NCBI RefSeq assembly: GCF_001981525.1
Contig: NZ_MPSB01000007.1
Location: forward strand, 62,001-126,000
Source: Sphingomonas jeddahensis
Lineage (GTDB): Bacteria; Pseudomonadota; Alphaproteobacteria; Sphingomonadales; Sphingomonadaceae
Length of the DNA stretch: 64,000 nt
Direction: 5' to 3'
Within the stretch, counting starts at the first letter, position 1; each line of letters begins with the position of its first letter. A program made the position numbers and the translations under genes. The notes beneath the pieces were generated by a model. The model had not been told where the DNA came from. It made no database searches and saw nothing but the letters and a program-made list of their open reading frames with translations. Of this stretch, positions 26,373 to 35,381 are shown in pieces.

Positions 26373-26843
26373 TTAAGCGGCTTGAGCCTCGTCCGTGTCG
26401 CGCTTGTCCTCGACAACAGTGGGCCTCTGGCCGGTCTTGATCGTGATCGACTTCGGCTTCATCGCCTCCGGCACTTCGCGCACCAGATCGATCACCAGCA
26501 GCCCGTCGTTCAGCCGCGCATCCTCGACAAACACGAAGTCGGCGAGTTCGAAGCGGCGCTCGAAGCTGCGAGTAGCGATGCCAACGTGCAGGAAGTTGGG
26601 GCTGGTCGCCTTGTCATCCTTCTTGCCGGAGACGAGCAGCAGGTTCTGCTGCGCGGTGATCTCGATCTCGTCGCGTGCGAAGCCTGCCACCGCGAGAGTG
26701 ATCCGGTAGCGATCATCCGCGACACGTTCGAGATTGAACGGCGGGTAATTTTCGGAAGCCGAACGAGCATTGGTCTCGATCAGGTCAAACAAACGATCGA
26801 AGCCGATGGTCGAGCGGCGGTAGGGGGTAAGATCCAGACGCAT
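26373..26843 (-). CDS. hsp20: Small heat-shock protein, Hsp20 family
   Basis: A 156-residue ATP-independent chaperone that holds unfolding proteins. It begins MRLDLTPYRRSTIGFDRLFDL, typical of IbpA-like members. An alpha-crystallin domain runs from YPPFNLERVADDRYRITLAVAGF through LLLVSGKK to LNDGLLVIDLVREVPEAMKP. The C-terminal tail lacks an obvious IxI motif but has ITIKTG. ATG 26843-26841 with ggagga upstream. Stands alone, with its own terminator. Confidence 0.95.
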   Translation of the reverse strand: MRLDLTPYRRSTIGFDRLFDLIETNARSASENYPPFNLERVADDRYRITLAVAGFARDEIEITAQQNLLLVSGKKDDKATSPNFLHVGIATRSFERRFELADFVFVEDARLNDGLLVIDLVREVPEAMKPKSITIKTGQRPTVVEDKRDTDEAQAA

Positions 26844-26935
26844 CTTCAATTCCTCCAATGAGCGAGTTGAAAGCGGCAGCGCGCGATAACGCCACGTCGC
26901 CGGCTGTGCGGCCCGACAATGGCGCCGCACGCCCA

Positions 26936-26968
26936 GAAATCTGGTGCGGTCAAGCAATCTTTCAAGGG
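26936..26968 (-). promoter_or_regulatory. Candidate heat-shock (sigma-32 type) promoter of hsp20
   Basis: On the minus strand CTTGAAA is followed, 18 bases after CTTG, by CCAGATTT. This partly fits the alphaproteobacterial heat-shock promoter pattern, and it lies about 95 bases before the ATG. The -10 match is weak. The leader between promoter and start also contains a GC-rich hairpin, but no RNA-thermometer motif was recognised. Confidence 0.3.
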
Positions 26969-27057
26969 GGTGTGCAAAAACCCTCTAAATAGATCGGGTA
27001 TTGCAATCCCTACCTCGTAGATGGACGATAGATCGACTTACTGAGGGGACGATACCC

Positions 27058-29550
27058 ATGTCGATCACGCTTGCTCTTTTGCTCGCTGCGCGGGCCGCCG
27101 AAGCCGTGCAGGCTGAGGACCTACCGCCACCCGTGCATGCCGCGACAACCGAGGTGCAACCGGGCGATGTTCCGGCCGATACGGCGGGGGAGGGGCGGCT
27201 TGGCCCGGCGCAGCAGGGCGGCGGTGACATCGTCGTCACGGCGCGCCGGCGCGCGGAAACGGTGCAGAGCGTGCCGATCGCGATGTCGGTGATCGGCGGC
27301 GAGGCGCTGGCAGAAACCGGCGCGTATAACGTCAACCGGCTGACGCAGCTTCAGCCGACGCTGCAATTCTATTCCACCAATCCGCGCAACTCCGCCGCCA
27401 ACGTGCGGGGTCTAGGGGCGCCGTTCGGCCTTACCAACGATGGCATCGAGCAGGGCGTCGGCATCTATGTGGATCAAGTCTACTATAGCCGCATCGCCTC
27501 GGCGACATTCGACTTCACCGACACCGAGCGGATCGAGATCCTGCGCGGGCCGCAAGGGACGCTGTACGGCAAGAACACCACCGCCGGCGCGATCAACATC
27601 ACCACCCGCAAGCCGAGCTTCGAAACCGAAGCGCGGGTAGAGCTGACCGGCGGCAATTACGATTTCTTCCAGGGCAAGTTCTCGCTGTCCGGCCCGCTGG
27701 TGGAGGATGTGGTCGCCGCACGTATCTCCGGTTCTGTGACGACACGGCGAGGGACGATCTACAACACGCTGCAACGCGAATGGCAGAACAGCCAGGACAA
27801 TGTCGGGCTGCGCGGGCAGATGCTGTTCCAGGCCGCGCCGAATTTCGATGTGACGCTCTACGCCGATTACAACCGGCAGAACCCGAATTGCTGCGTGCAA
27901 TATTATGCACGAACCGGCGCAACCCAGCGGCCGCTGAGCCGGCAATATGCGGCGCTTGCGGCGGCGTTCGGCTATGCGCCGCCGTCGAACAATGCGTTCG
28001 ACCGGCTGACCGATGTCGATACGGATCTGCGAGCGAAGCAGGAGCTTGGTGGTGCCTCCGCGCTCGCCAACTGGAACCTCGGCGCCGGCACGCTGACGTC
28101 AGTCACCGCATGGCGCTTCTGGCACTGGGATCCATCCAACGATCGGGACTTCATCGGCCTGCCGATCACCACCGCGTCCGCCAACCCTTCGCAGCAAAGC
28201 CAGTTCACGCAGGAGCTGCGCTTCGCTTCCGACACCAAGGGGACGATCGATTATACCCTTGGCGCCTTCTACTTCTACCAGACGATCGATACCCAGGGGT
28301 TGCAGGTGCAGGGGCCAGCGGCGAGCCGGTTCCTGCTCAATCCCGGCAATCCGCCGTTCCTTCCCAATGGCTGCGCGACGGCAACCGCCGCGGCGTGCAA
28401 TCCCGCGGTGCTCGACAGGCTGACCTCCCGCAACACGGTCGGGTTCAAGAACACTTCGGCGGCGCTGTTCGGCAAGCTGACATGGCGGCCGGCGGAGAAG
28501 CTGGAGATCGCGCCGGGCCTGCGGCTCAACTACGACAAGAAGGAGGGTGATTACCTCGCCACGGTCACAGCCGGGAACGGCAGCAGCACGCTGACCAACG
28601 ATCAGCGCGGCGTCCTCGCCCCGCAAAGCTACCGGCCCGAGTTCGACAATTGGAACGTGTCGGGCGACATTACCGTGTCATACGATTTCACGCCGGACGT
28701 GCATTATTATGCCACCTATGCCCACAGCTATAAGTCTGGCGGAATCAATCTCTCCGGCCTGCCGCTCGATGCCGCGAACAATCCGATCCTGGCGGTGCAG
28801 ACGATCGATCCCGAAACGGTGAACCATTTCGAACTGGGGCTAAAGACGCAATTCTGGGATCGCGGCGCGACCGTCAACGTCGCGGCGTTCTGGACCGAGA
28901 TCGATGATTATCAGGCAACGGTGAACAACCAGCAGGTCGGCGTGCTGCGCGGTTATCTCGCTAACGCCGGCAAGGTGCGCACGCGCGGCATCGAGGTGGA
29001 CAGCGCCTTTCGCCCGGTGGCCGGGCTGAACCTTTACGCCAATGGGGCCTTTACCGACGCCAAATATGTCCGCTTCGTCGATGCGCCATGCCCGCCCGAA
29101 CTGTCCGGCGGCACGACGGTGACGGGAAGCCAGCGGCCGGGCGCCGCGGGAACGCCGGGTGCGCTGAGCCCGCAATCGTGCGACATCTCCGGGCAAGTGC
29201 TGCCCGGTGTGTCCAAATGGGCGTTCAGTTACGGCGCGGAATATGGCGTTCCAACGTCGATCGCCGGCCGCGCGGGACAGGTATATGTCGGCTACGATGG
29301 CAGCTATCGTTCGCGTTTCTCGTCGAACCCGTCGCCTTCAGCCTATACGTTCGTGGACGGTTACTCGCTGTCCAACTTCCGCCTGGGCTTCAAGACCGAC
29401 GACGGCATCAATCTGTTCGCCTGGCTGCGCAACGCGTTCGACCAGAATTATTACGAGGTGCTGGCGACGCAATCTGGCTCGACCGGGCTCATAGTCGGCC
29501 AGCCCGGCGATCCGCGTACCTATGGCGTGACCCTGTCGGCGAGCTTCTGA
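27058..29550 (+). CDS. TonB-dependent outer-membrane receptor
   Basis: An 830-residue outer-membrane transporter for an unknown ligand. After a signal peptide (to about residue 19) comes GDIVVTARRR, the TonB-box-like segment. A plug domain follows with VPIAMSVIGGEAL, RGLGAPFGLTNDG and ILRGPQGTLYGKNTTAGAINI. A long beta-barrel ends in YGVTLSASF with the terminal Phe expected for BAM-dependent insertion. ATG 27058 has gagggg upstream; the frame upstream of it is not signal-like. Monocistronic and convergent with the LysR gene. Confidence 0.95.
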   Translation: MSITLALLLAARAAEAVQAEDLPPPVHAATTEVQPGDVPADTAGEGRLGPAQQGGGDIVVTARRRAETVQSVPIAMSVIGGEALAETGAYNVNRLTQLQPTLQFYSTNPRNSAANVRGLGAPFGLTNDGIEQGVGIYVDQVYYSRIASATFDFTDTERIEILRGPQGTLYGKNTTAGAINITTRKPSFETEARVELTGGNYDFFQGKFSLSGPLVEDVVAARISGSVTTRRGTIYNTLQREWQNSQDNVGLRGQMLFQAAPNFDVTLYADYNRQNPNCCVQYYARTGATQRPLSRQYAALAAAFGYAPPSNNAFDRLTDVDTDLRAKQELGGASALANWNLGAGTLTSVTAWRFWHWDPSNDRDFIGLPITTASANPSQQSQFTQELRFASDTKGTIDYTLGAFYFYQTIDTQGLQVQGPAASRFLLNPGNPPFLPNGCATATAAACNPAVLDRLTSRNTVGFKNTSAALFGKLTWRPAEKLEIAPGLRLNYDKKEGDYLATVTAGNGSSTLTNDQRGVLAPQSYRPEFDNWNVSGDITVSYDFTPDVHYYATYAHSYKSGGINLSGLPLDAANNPILAVQTIDPETVNHFELGLKTQFWDRGATVNVAAFWTEIDDYQATVNNQQVGVLRGYLANAGKVRTRGIEVDSAFRPVAGLNLYANGAFTDAKYVRFVDAPCPPELSGGTTVTGSQRPGAAGTPGALSPQSCDISGQVLPGVSKWAFSYGAEYGVPTSIAGRAGQVYVGYDGSYRSRFSSNPSPSAYTFVDGYSLSNFRLGFKTDDGINLFAWLRNAFDQNYYEVLATQSGSTGLIVGQPGDPRTYGVTLSASF

Positions 29551-29556
29551 TTGACT

Positions 29557-30444
29557 TCAATCCCGCAAACGGTCGCCGAGGAAGGCGATCAGCGCCTCGA
29601 CTCGTGCGGGGCGCAGTGGGCTGGGCGGCGTCAGCAGGTGGAGGCCGATCGGCGCCGGACGCCATTGCGGCAGCAGTTCCACGACGGCGCCACTCGCCAT
29701 CGTGTCGCCCAGGATGAAGGCTGGCAGGCGCGCGATGCCCAGCCCGGCAACCAGCGCCGGGATCAGCGCCTCGCCACTGTTGGCGGCGATCGGCCCTTGC
29801 GCCTTGACGGAGATGTCCGCGCCATCTTGCCCGCGGAAGCGCCATGGCCCTGATACGTTGGTGTATCCAAGCAGGTCATGGTCGCCGAGCTGGCCCGGGT
29901 GGGTGGGGGTGCCGCGGCGCGCGAGATAGGCGGGCGCCGCGACGAGGTAGGACTGGATCGTGCAGAGGCGGCGCGCGCGCAGCGAGCTGTCCGGCAGTTC
30001 GGCGATGCGCAAGGCAACGTCGAACCCTTCGGCGACGATATCAACTCGGGCGTCCGAGAGGTGGAGCTCGATCTCGACGCCAGGGTGCGCAGCCAGAAAC
30101 TCGGACAGTAATGGTGCGACTTTGCTGACGCCAAAGGTCATCGGCGCCGCGAGCCGGATACGGCCGACCGGCGCGCTAGCAGCGTCACGCGCGGCTTCTT
30201 CAGCGGCCTGAGCGGACGCAATGATCAGCGCAGCATGCTCCGCCAGCGGCCGCCCGGCCTCAGTGAGCGCGAGGCGCCGTGAGGTGCGGTGGAACAGCGA
30301 CTGACCCAGATCCGCCTCCAGCCGTGACACAGCTTTGGAGATCGTTGCCTTGCTCAGCCCGAGCGCCTCCGCGGCGCCTGTGAACGAGCGATGTTCCGCA
30401 ACGGTTGCGAAGATCGCCCATGCTTCGAGATCAGGCAGGCGCAT
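29557..30444 (-). CDS. LysR-family transcriptional regulator
   Basis: A 295-residue LysR regulator. The N-terminal helix-turn-helix (residues ~18-40, SFTGAAEALGLSKATISKAVSRLEADLG) is followed by the effector domain beginning GRIRLAAPMTFGVSKVAPLL. ATG 30444-30442 is chosen for its gaggag ribosome site seven bases upstream. Divergent from the pirin-wrbA pair, which is the likely target; such pairings are often induced by electrophiles or quinones, though that is inference. Confidence 0.92.
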   Translation of the reverse strand: MRLPDLEAWAIFATVAEHRSFTGAAEALGLSKATISKAVSRLEADLGQSLFHRTSRRLALTEAGRPLAEHAALIIASAQAAEEAARDAASAPVGRIRLAAPMTFGVSKVAPLLSEFLAAHPGVEIELHLSDARVDIVAEGFDVALRIAELPDSSLRARRLCTIQSYLVAAPAYLARRGTPTHPGQLGDHDLLGYTNVSGPWRFRGQDGADISVKAQGPIAANSGEALIPALVAGLGIARLPAFILGDTMASGAVVELLPQWRPAPIGLHLLTPPSPLRPARVEALIAFLGDRLRD

Positions 30445-30557
30445 GTAAAAACTCCTCAGGTCAGGCATGCTTAGTCGAGGAAACAATCCGTTTCAATCGT
30501 TTCTGTTTTCGCGCGTCAGCGAACTTCCTATCTCCGGCGTAACAATTGGAGGTTCCC
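30445..30557. promoter_or_regulatory. Divergent promoter region, LysR regulator versus pirin-wrbA
   Basis: This 113-base gap is AT-richer than its surroundings and contains gaaacaatccgtttc, an inverted GAAAC / GTTTC pair with a 5-base centre (about 30479-30493). A LysR dimer would bind such a site. No T-N11-A motif was proved. Confidence 0.4.
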
Positions 30558-31271
30558 ATGACCGACACTCGCTCCCGTATTGACCGTCGTTCGTTCAACA
30601 GCCTTGGTCATGCCGACCATGGCTGGCTCGACGCCCGGCACCATTTCAGTTTCGCCAGCTATCATGATCCCGCACGGATGGGCTGGGGCGCGATTCGCGT
30701 CTGGAACGACGACACGATCGCGCCGCAGACCGGTTTCCCGCCGCATCCGCACAGCGACATGGAAATCATCACCTACGTTCGCAGCGGCGCGATCACGCAT
30801 CAGGATTCGATGGGCAACAAGGGTCGCACCGGCGCCGGCGACGTTCAGGTGATGAGCGCGGGTTCGGGCGTCCGCCACGCTGAATATAATCTGGAGAACG
30901 AGCCCACGACGCTGTTCCAGATCTGGATCGAGCCGCGTACCTCGGGCGGTAGCCCAAGCTGGGGTGCCAAGCCCTTTCCCAAGGGCGATCGTTCCGGCCG
31001 CTTCGTCACGCTGGCCAGCGGGTTCGCCGACGATGTCGATGCGTTGCCGATCCGTGCCGAGGCCAGAGTGATGGGCGCGACGTTGAAGGCTGGCGAGAGC
31101 GTCCGCCACACCGTGGGCGAGGGTCGGCATGCCTATCTCGTCGCAGCAACCGGTGCGATCACGATCGATGGCGACCGGTTCGACGCGCGCGACGGCGCGG
31201 CGTTGGTTGGCGGCACCTATGAAATCGTTGCCAGCGACGACGCCGAACTCGTCCTTGTCGACGCGGAATAA
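30558..31271 (+). CDS. Pirin family protein (quercetinase-like cupin)
   Basis: A 237-residue bicupin protein. [26 protein letters not shown] carries the metal-binding His residues of the first cupin, with [18 protein letters not shown] as its second motif. Pirins of this type can oxidise quercetin in vitro, or act as redox sensors. ATG 30558 with ggagg seven bases upstream. Cotranscribed with wrbA, 26 bases downstream. Confidence 0.93.
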   Translation: MTDTRSRIDRRSFNSLGHADHGWLDARHHFSFASYHDPARMGWGAIRVWNDDTIAPQTGFPPHPHSDMEIITYVRSGAITHQDSMGNKGRTGAGDVQVMSAGSGVRHAEYNLENEPTTLFQIWIEPRTSGGSPSWGAKPFPKGDRSGRFVTLASGFADDVDALPIRAEARVMGATLKAGESVRHTVGEGRHAYLVAATGAITIDGDRFDARDGAALVGGTYEIVASDDAELVLVDAE

Positions 31272-31297
31272 TCCTTCAGACATTAAGGAGATACATC

Positions 31298-31900
31298 ATG
31301 ACCAAGGTTCTGGTTCTTTATTACTCGTCCTACGGTCACATCGCGAAGATGGCCGATGCCGTTGCGCAAGGTGCGCGCGAGGGCGGTGCAGAAGTCGATG
31401 TGCGCCGCGTTCCCGAGACCGCGCCGGCCGAGGTCGCCAAGAACGCCGGGTTCCAGGTTGATGATACGCATCCGGAGATCGAGGGCGTGAATGCGCTGGC
31501 CGATTATGATGCGATCATCATTGGCGCGCCGACGCGGTTCGGCCGCATGCCGAGCCAGATGGCAGCATTTCTCGACCAGGCAGGTGGCTTGTGGGCGCGC
31601 GGTGCGCTCAACGGCAAGGTCGGCGGAGCGTTCACCTCCACCGCTTCGCAGCATGGCGGCCAGGAAGTGACTCTGTTCTCGATCATCACCAACCTGCTGC
31701 ACTTCGGCATGACGATCGTCGGGCTTGATTACGGCTACCAGGCGCAGATGACGCTTGATGCGGTGCATGGGGGGTCGCCTTATGGCGCAACCACGCTGGC
31801 GGGCGGCGACGGCAGCCGTCAGCCGAGCGACGTCGATCTCGGCGGCGCCCGTTATCAGGGCAAGCGGATTGCCGAGACCGCGGCGAAGCTGAAGGGCTGA
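31298..31900 (+). CDS. wrbA: NAD(P)H:quinone oxidoreductase WrbA
   Basis: A 200-residue flavodoxin-like enzyme that reduces quinones by two electrons. [17 protein letters not shown] is the FMN phosphate loop, and [16 protein letters not shown] and [12 protein letters not shown] are WrbA signatures. ATG 31298 with aaggag upstream. With pirin it forms a likely quinone or electrophile stress unit under the divergent LysR gene. Confidence 0.96.
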   Translation: MTKVLVLYYSSYGHIAKMADAVAQGAREGGAEVDVRRVPETAPAEVAKNAGFQVDDTHPEIEGVNALADYDAIIIGAPTRFGRMPSQMAAFLDQAGGLWARGALNGKVGGAFTSTASQHGGQEVTLFSIITNLLHFGMTIVGLDYGYQAQMTLDAVHGGSPYGATTLAGGDGSRQPSDVDLGGARYQGKRIAETAAKLKG

Positions 31901-31948
31901 TCTATCGGTGTCCTGCCCGATCGCGAGTCGGGCGGGATCACCTTGAAC

Positions 31949-32743
31949 TTACTTGCGGTCCTGCACGCGCCGACGTTCCCGGCGCTCGCGCCGCTCGCGC
32001 TCCTTGCGCTGCTTCTTTGTTTCGGGCCGCGGAGGCGCGACGATCGGCATGAAATGCGGCGCGGCTACCGTCGGCAGGACGGGATCAACGGCCGGGTTGG
32101 CCGGAAAGGCGGTGCGCGCCTTCGCGAAGAGGAAGCGCGCGCGCGCTGCTCCCGGTGCCGCCGCAGAGGTGCCGACCCAGCGCCAGTGCCATGGCTCCCA
32201 TTTCACATTCTGCTTGTTGCCAGCCGGGAACGACATTTCGAACCCGAAACGCGGAGCGTTGGCAGCGAGCCAGCGGAACGCCGGCTTGGCCGCCATGCAG
32301 GCCTCCGCGTCCGGACAGCCATCCGCAGGGCGGACCGTGAAATCCAGCGCAAAGCCGCTGGAATGTTCGCTGTGCCCCGGCGGCGCGGCGGAGATCGCGC
32401 GATCAGCGCCGCTCGCGCTCTGCCGCGTTCGGCAGAAGGTTGCCTGCTGCTGCGCAAGCGAGCGGTGACAGGAAAGGGCATAGAGCCGCCCCTGCACGGC
32501 CGGGTCGCCAGCGGCAGCAGCAAGCAGGCGCTTGAGATCGTCGGCCGCTTCCGGCCGCAGGCGGCAGGCGCCAATCGCCGTGCCGGCGGGCAGCGCAACC
32601 AGATCCCCGACCGGCGCCTCACCATAAGGAAAGTGCCCGAGCGCTCGGCCATCGCTGCTGACCGGCACACTTGCCCTGTCGCATAATTGCGCTTGCGCCG
32701 GTGCGGCAGCGAGCAGGAACAAGGCGGGAAGGCGAGGGTGCAT
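31949..32743 (-). CDS. D-alanyl-D-alanine carboxypeptidase-like protein, peptidase M15 family
   Basis: A 264-residue exported zinc peptidase of the VanY/M15B type, expected to trim peptidoglycan stem peptides. The signal peptide ends near residue 18 (APAQA). Metal ligands are visible in HSEHSSGFALDF and EPWHWRW, and CHRSLAQQQATFC may form a disulfide. The C-terminal 50 residues are proline-rich and then very basic (KKQRKERERRERRERRR), probably a wall- or membrane-contacting tail. ATG 32743-32741. Convergent with wrbA. Confidence 0.85.
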   Translation of the reverse strand: MHPRLPALFLLAAAPAQAQLCDRASVPVSSDGRALGHFPYGEAPVGDLVALPAGTAIGACRLRPEAADDLKRLLAAAAGDPAVQGRLYALSCHRSLAQQQATFCRTRQSASGADRAISAAPPGHSEHSSGFALDFTVRPADGCPDAEACMAAKPAFRWLAANAPRFGFEMSFPAGNKQNVKWEPWHWRWVGTSAAAPGAARARFLFAKARTAFPANPAVDPVLPTVAAPHFMPIVAPPRPETKKQRKERERRERRERRRVQDRK

Positions 32744-32790
32744 CCTTGTGTCTCTGGCCTTGTACCCACTGTGATGGCAAGGGCGGGGGC

Positions 32791-33441
32791 ATGTTGGGTG
32801 ATCGTGTGCTGTTCCTCGATGGCGAGGCGTTGATAATCGACAAACCGGCAGGCCTGCCGGTCGACCCGCCGCGCGACGGGGCGATCAGCCTCGAAAACCA
32901 TCTGGCAAACCTCACCTTTGGCTTTCGTCGCTGGCCGCAGGCGGTGCATCGACTGGATCGCGACACCAGCGGCTGCCTGCTGTTATCGCGCAATCCTAAG
33001 GCGCATGCCCGGCTGCAGCAGGCGTTTGAGGCTGGTGCAGTGACCAAGCGTTACCTGGCGGTTCTCGATGGGGTGCCGGTGGGCGACGAGGGAACAATCG
33101 ATCTCCCGCTCGCCAAGATCTCCACTGCCGAACGTGGCTGGCGAATGCACGGGGATCCCGCGGGTAAATCGGCGCGCACGGACTGGCGGCTGCTCAAGGT
33201 GCAGGATGGGCGCGCGCTGGTTGAGTTCAGGCCGGCGACGGGGCGAACGCACCAGATCCGCGTCCATGCGCTGGAGGGGTTGGGGGTACCGGTGCTGGGC
33301 GACCCGGTTTATGGCCGGGCGCATTCCGCCGGCATGATGCTTCATGCGGCTGAGCTGATCGTGCCCCGCGCTGGCAAGGCCCATGTCGCTGCAGAGGCGC
33401 CATGGCCCGGGCGCTTCGGCGATGTGGGCTTTGATGGTTGA
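32791..33441 (+). CDS. RluA-family RNA pseudouridine synthase
   Basis: A 216-residue single-domain pseudouridine synthase. The catalytic Asp56 is in HRLDRDTSG. LIIDKPAGLPV precedes it and GRTHQIRVHA follows, the RluA hallmarks. No S4 domain is present, as in RluA/TruC-like enzymes, so its target may be rRNA or tRNA. ATG 32791; the upstream in-frame sequence is not family-like. Its stop overlaps the arfB start by eight bases. Confidence 0.92.
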   Translation: MLGDRVLFLDGEALIIDKPAGLPVDPPRDGAISLENHLANLTFGFRRWPQAVHRLDRDTSGCLLLSRNPKAHARLQQAFEAGAVTKRYLAVLDGVPVGDEGTIDLPLAKISTAERGWRMHGDPAGKSARTDWRLLKVQDGRALVEFRPATGRTHQIRVHALEGLGVPVLGDPVYGRAHSAGMMLHAAELIVPRAGKAHVAAEAPWPGRFGDVGFDG

Positions 33442-33832
33442 TGTACCGGAGGAGGCGATCGAAGAGCGCTTCCTTGCCGCCACCGGTCCGGGTGGGCAGA
33501 ACGTCAACAAGGTGGCGACTGCGTGCCAGCTACGCGTCGATGTGTTTCGGCTTGGCCTGCACCCGGAGACGTACCGGCGATTGAAGCTGCTGGCCGGATC
33601 ACGCCTCACCGCGAGCGGCACATTGGTGCTTACCGCGCGGCGATATCGCACACAGGAGGCCAACCGGGCTGACGCACGCGAGCGGCTGGCCGAGTTGCTG
33701 GCGAAGGCGGAAGAGCGCGAAGCGCGGCGCGTGAAGACAAAACCGTCCCGGGCCGCAAAGGCAAAGCGGGTCGATGAAAAGAAGGGCCGAAGCGCCGTGA
33801 AGGCGGGCCGCGGCAAGGTGCGGGACTATTGA
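33434..33832 (+). CDS. arfB: Alternative ribosome-rescue factor ArfB (peptidyl-tRNA hydrolase)
   Basis: A 132-residue class I release-factor-like protein that frees ribosomes stalled without a stop codon. The GGQ motif is at 20-22 (ATGPGGQNVNKVAT), preceded by a short N-terminal strand. The tail from about residue 95 is highly basic, needed to enter the empty mRNA channel in this family. ATG 33434, overlapping the pseudouridine synthase. Confidence 0.93.
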   Translation: MVDVPEEAIEERFLAATGPGGQNVNKVATACQLRVDVFRLGLHPETYRRLKLLAGSRLTASGTLVLTARRYRTQEANRADARERLAELLAKAEEREARRVKTKPSRAAKAKRVDEKKGRSAVKAGRGKVRDY

Positions 33833-33844
33833 AGCGCCGATCGA

Positions 33845-33866
33845 GTGTATTATGTTGTCGATACAC
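33845..33866. promoter_or_regulatory. Inverted repeat before a small hypothetical gene
   Basis: GTGTAT (33845-33850) and ATACAC (33861-33866) are perfect 6-base arms around a 10-base spacer, 17 bases before the ATG of the next gene. This may be an operator or simply part of its promoter, since tattat overlaps the left side. Confidence 0.25.
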
Positions 33867-33883
33867 ACAGCGGCAGGATCGGC

Positions 33884-34213
33884 ATGGCGAAGAAGGACAA
33901 GAAGGGCTTTCGTATTCCTAAAGAGATTGGGGGGGTGAAGGTGCCCAAGGAAGCCCGCCGCGCGGGCGAGGCCCTGATCGAAAAGGCGAGCAGCCCCGCC
34001 GGTCGTCAGATGCTGGCGTCGGGGCTCGCAATGGCGGCAACGGCCGCCGCCGCCGTCGCCGCGCGCCAAGCACGCGACCATGGCCCGGCAAGCAATGCCA
34101 ATGCTGCTGGCGAAAGTGGCACCGCTTCTGTTGATCCAAGTCGAGTGGCGGATGCGCTCGGAGACGCGGCGAGTGCATTCATGACCAGTCTCTTTGCTCG
34201 GAGTGCAAAGTAA
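33884..34213 (+). CDS. Small hypothetical protein, alanine-rich
   Basis: A 109-residue protein I do not recognise by function. The basic start MAKKDKKGFRIPKEIGGVKVPKE resembles small sphingomonad proteins. A hydrophobic Ala run (residues ~47-65, LASGLAMAATAAAAVAARQA) follows that could span the membrane, and then a polar C-terminal third. ATG 33884. Codon use fits neighbouring genes, supporting it as real. No operon partner. Confidence 0.6.
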   Translation: MAKKDKKGFRIPKEIGGVKVPKEARRAGEALIEKASSPAGRQMLASGLAMAATAAAAVAARQARDHGPASNANAAGESGTASVDPSRVADALGDAASAFMTSLFARSAK

Positions 34214-34283
34214 ACAGCTAGGTCTCTAGAAACGGCGCGAAAGTTCTAATAAGCCGAGGTTTGAACAATAGAGTTGGAAGCCC

Positions 34284-35366
34284 GTGGGGCAGCCGCACGC
34301 AATAGGGGAAGCATTTCTGGCCGCGGCGGTGGAGCCGCAGCGCTGGCTTGATGCGCTCGGGCAGCTTGCCTCTGCCACTGGCTCCGACCACGCGCAATTG
34401 ATCGGTATCGGCCTACGCTATTCGATAGATTTCAACTGGGTGAGCGACACGGATGATGTGGCCCATGCCGCCGCAGACCGACCGGAACTGACGACGCCGA
34501 CAACGAATTTTCGCGTTGCGGCAGGGCTCACCGCGCCACCCAATGCGATCCTGGCTGAGGATCGATATGCCGCATTGAGGCCGCACTTGATCGATGACGC
34601 CTATCTCGATCTCTGTAGCGATTTGCACATACCGCACGGCTGCCAGACCACTCTGCTGAGCGGCAGCACTGGGTTGATCGGCTTCGCCTTGCTTCGTTCG
34701 CAGCGCACCGGGCCAACAGATGCCAAGACCCGCGAGATGTTTGCAAGCGTTCGGGCGTCGGCGGCTACGGCTGCTGCCTTGCAACTTGCCCTGGAGCGAG
34801 AAGGGCATCGCTTAGTGGCCGGCAGCTTCGAGGCGATGGGTACCGCCTGTTTCGTGCTCGACCGAAAAATGACGGTGCAGGCAGTTACCCTTTCCGCAGA
34901 AACTTTGCTTCACGAGGGTACGCTTCGCTTGGCCGATGCCCGCGTTGTGCTGCCGCGGGCGGACGACAACAAGCGGCTTGCCGCGGCAATGACGTCGCTT
35001 TCGGCCGGGCAGGTTCAGGCAGGCACGATCGCCATCGCGGACGAAGGAGGAGCGCTCACGCTTCGGCTACATCGTTTGCCTTTGCGAGAATGGAACATGG
35101 GCTTTGCACCCTATGCCATTTTGATCGCCAAGAGAGCGGGCGGGGGAGCGGCCGATCTCGCGTTTCTCCGCGGAAATTACGACCTGACCGCCGCGGAGGG
35201 AGAGATCGCGCTGCTGCTGCACGCAGGGCGCCCGCGCGACGCAATCTGCGCGGCGCGCGGCATCACGCGCGAAACGCTACGCAGCCATCTGCGGTCGCTA
35301 TTCGCCAAGCTTGGCGTCAGCCGCGAGACCGAGGCGATCCACCTGCTACACGCGTTGTTCGACTGA
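34284..35366 (+). CDS. LuxR-type helix-turn-helix transcriptional regulator
   Basis: A 360-residue regulator. The C-terminal ~60 residues form a LuxR/FixJ winged helix: YDLTAAEGEIALLLHAG, then ICAARGITRETLRSHLRSLFAKLGVSR. The long N-terminal part has no named domain but could hold a PAS- or GAF-like sensor (VLDRKMTVQAVTLSAETLL near residue 190 is PAS-like). The start is GTG 34284 with ggaag upstream. Convergent with the MscS gene, so it stands alone; its target is unknown. Confidence 0.85.
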   Translation: MGQPHAIGEAFLAAAVEPQRWLDALGQLASATGSDHAQLIGIGLRYSIDFNWVSDTDDVAHAAADRPELTTPTTNFRVAAGLTAPPNAILAEDRYAALRPHLIDDAYLDLCSDLHIPHGCQTTLLSGSTGLIGFALLRSQRTGPTDAKTREMFASVRASAATAAALQLALEREGHRLVAGSFEAMGTACFVLDRKMTVQAVTLSAETLLHEGTLRLADARVVLPRADDNKRLAAAMTSLSAGQVQAGTIAIADEGGALTLRLHRLPLREWNMGFAPYAILIAKRAGGGAADLAFLRGNYDLTAAEGEIALLLHAGRPRDAICAARGITRETLRSHLRSLFAKLGVSRETEAIHLLHALFD

Positions 35367-35381
35367 GGCGCCGCGCTGATA

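Noticed and set aside
26844..26935. RNA thermometer (ROSE element) in the hsp20 leader
   Set aside because: A hairpin is present, but the anti-Shine-Dalgarno U(U/C)GCU motif needed for a ROSE call was not seen, so no riboregulator is claimed.
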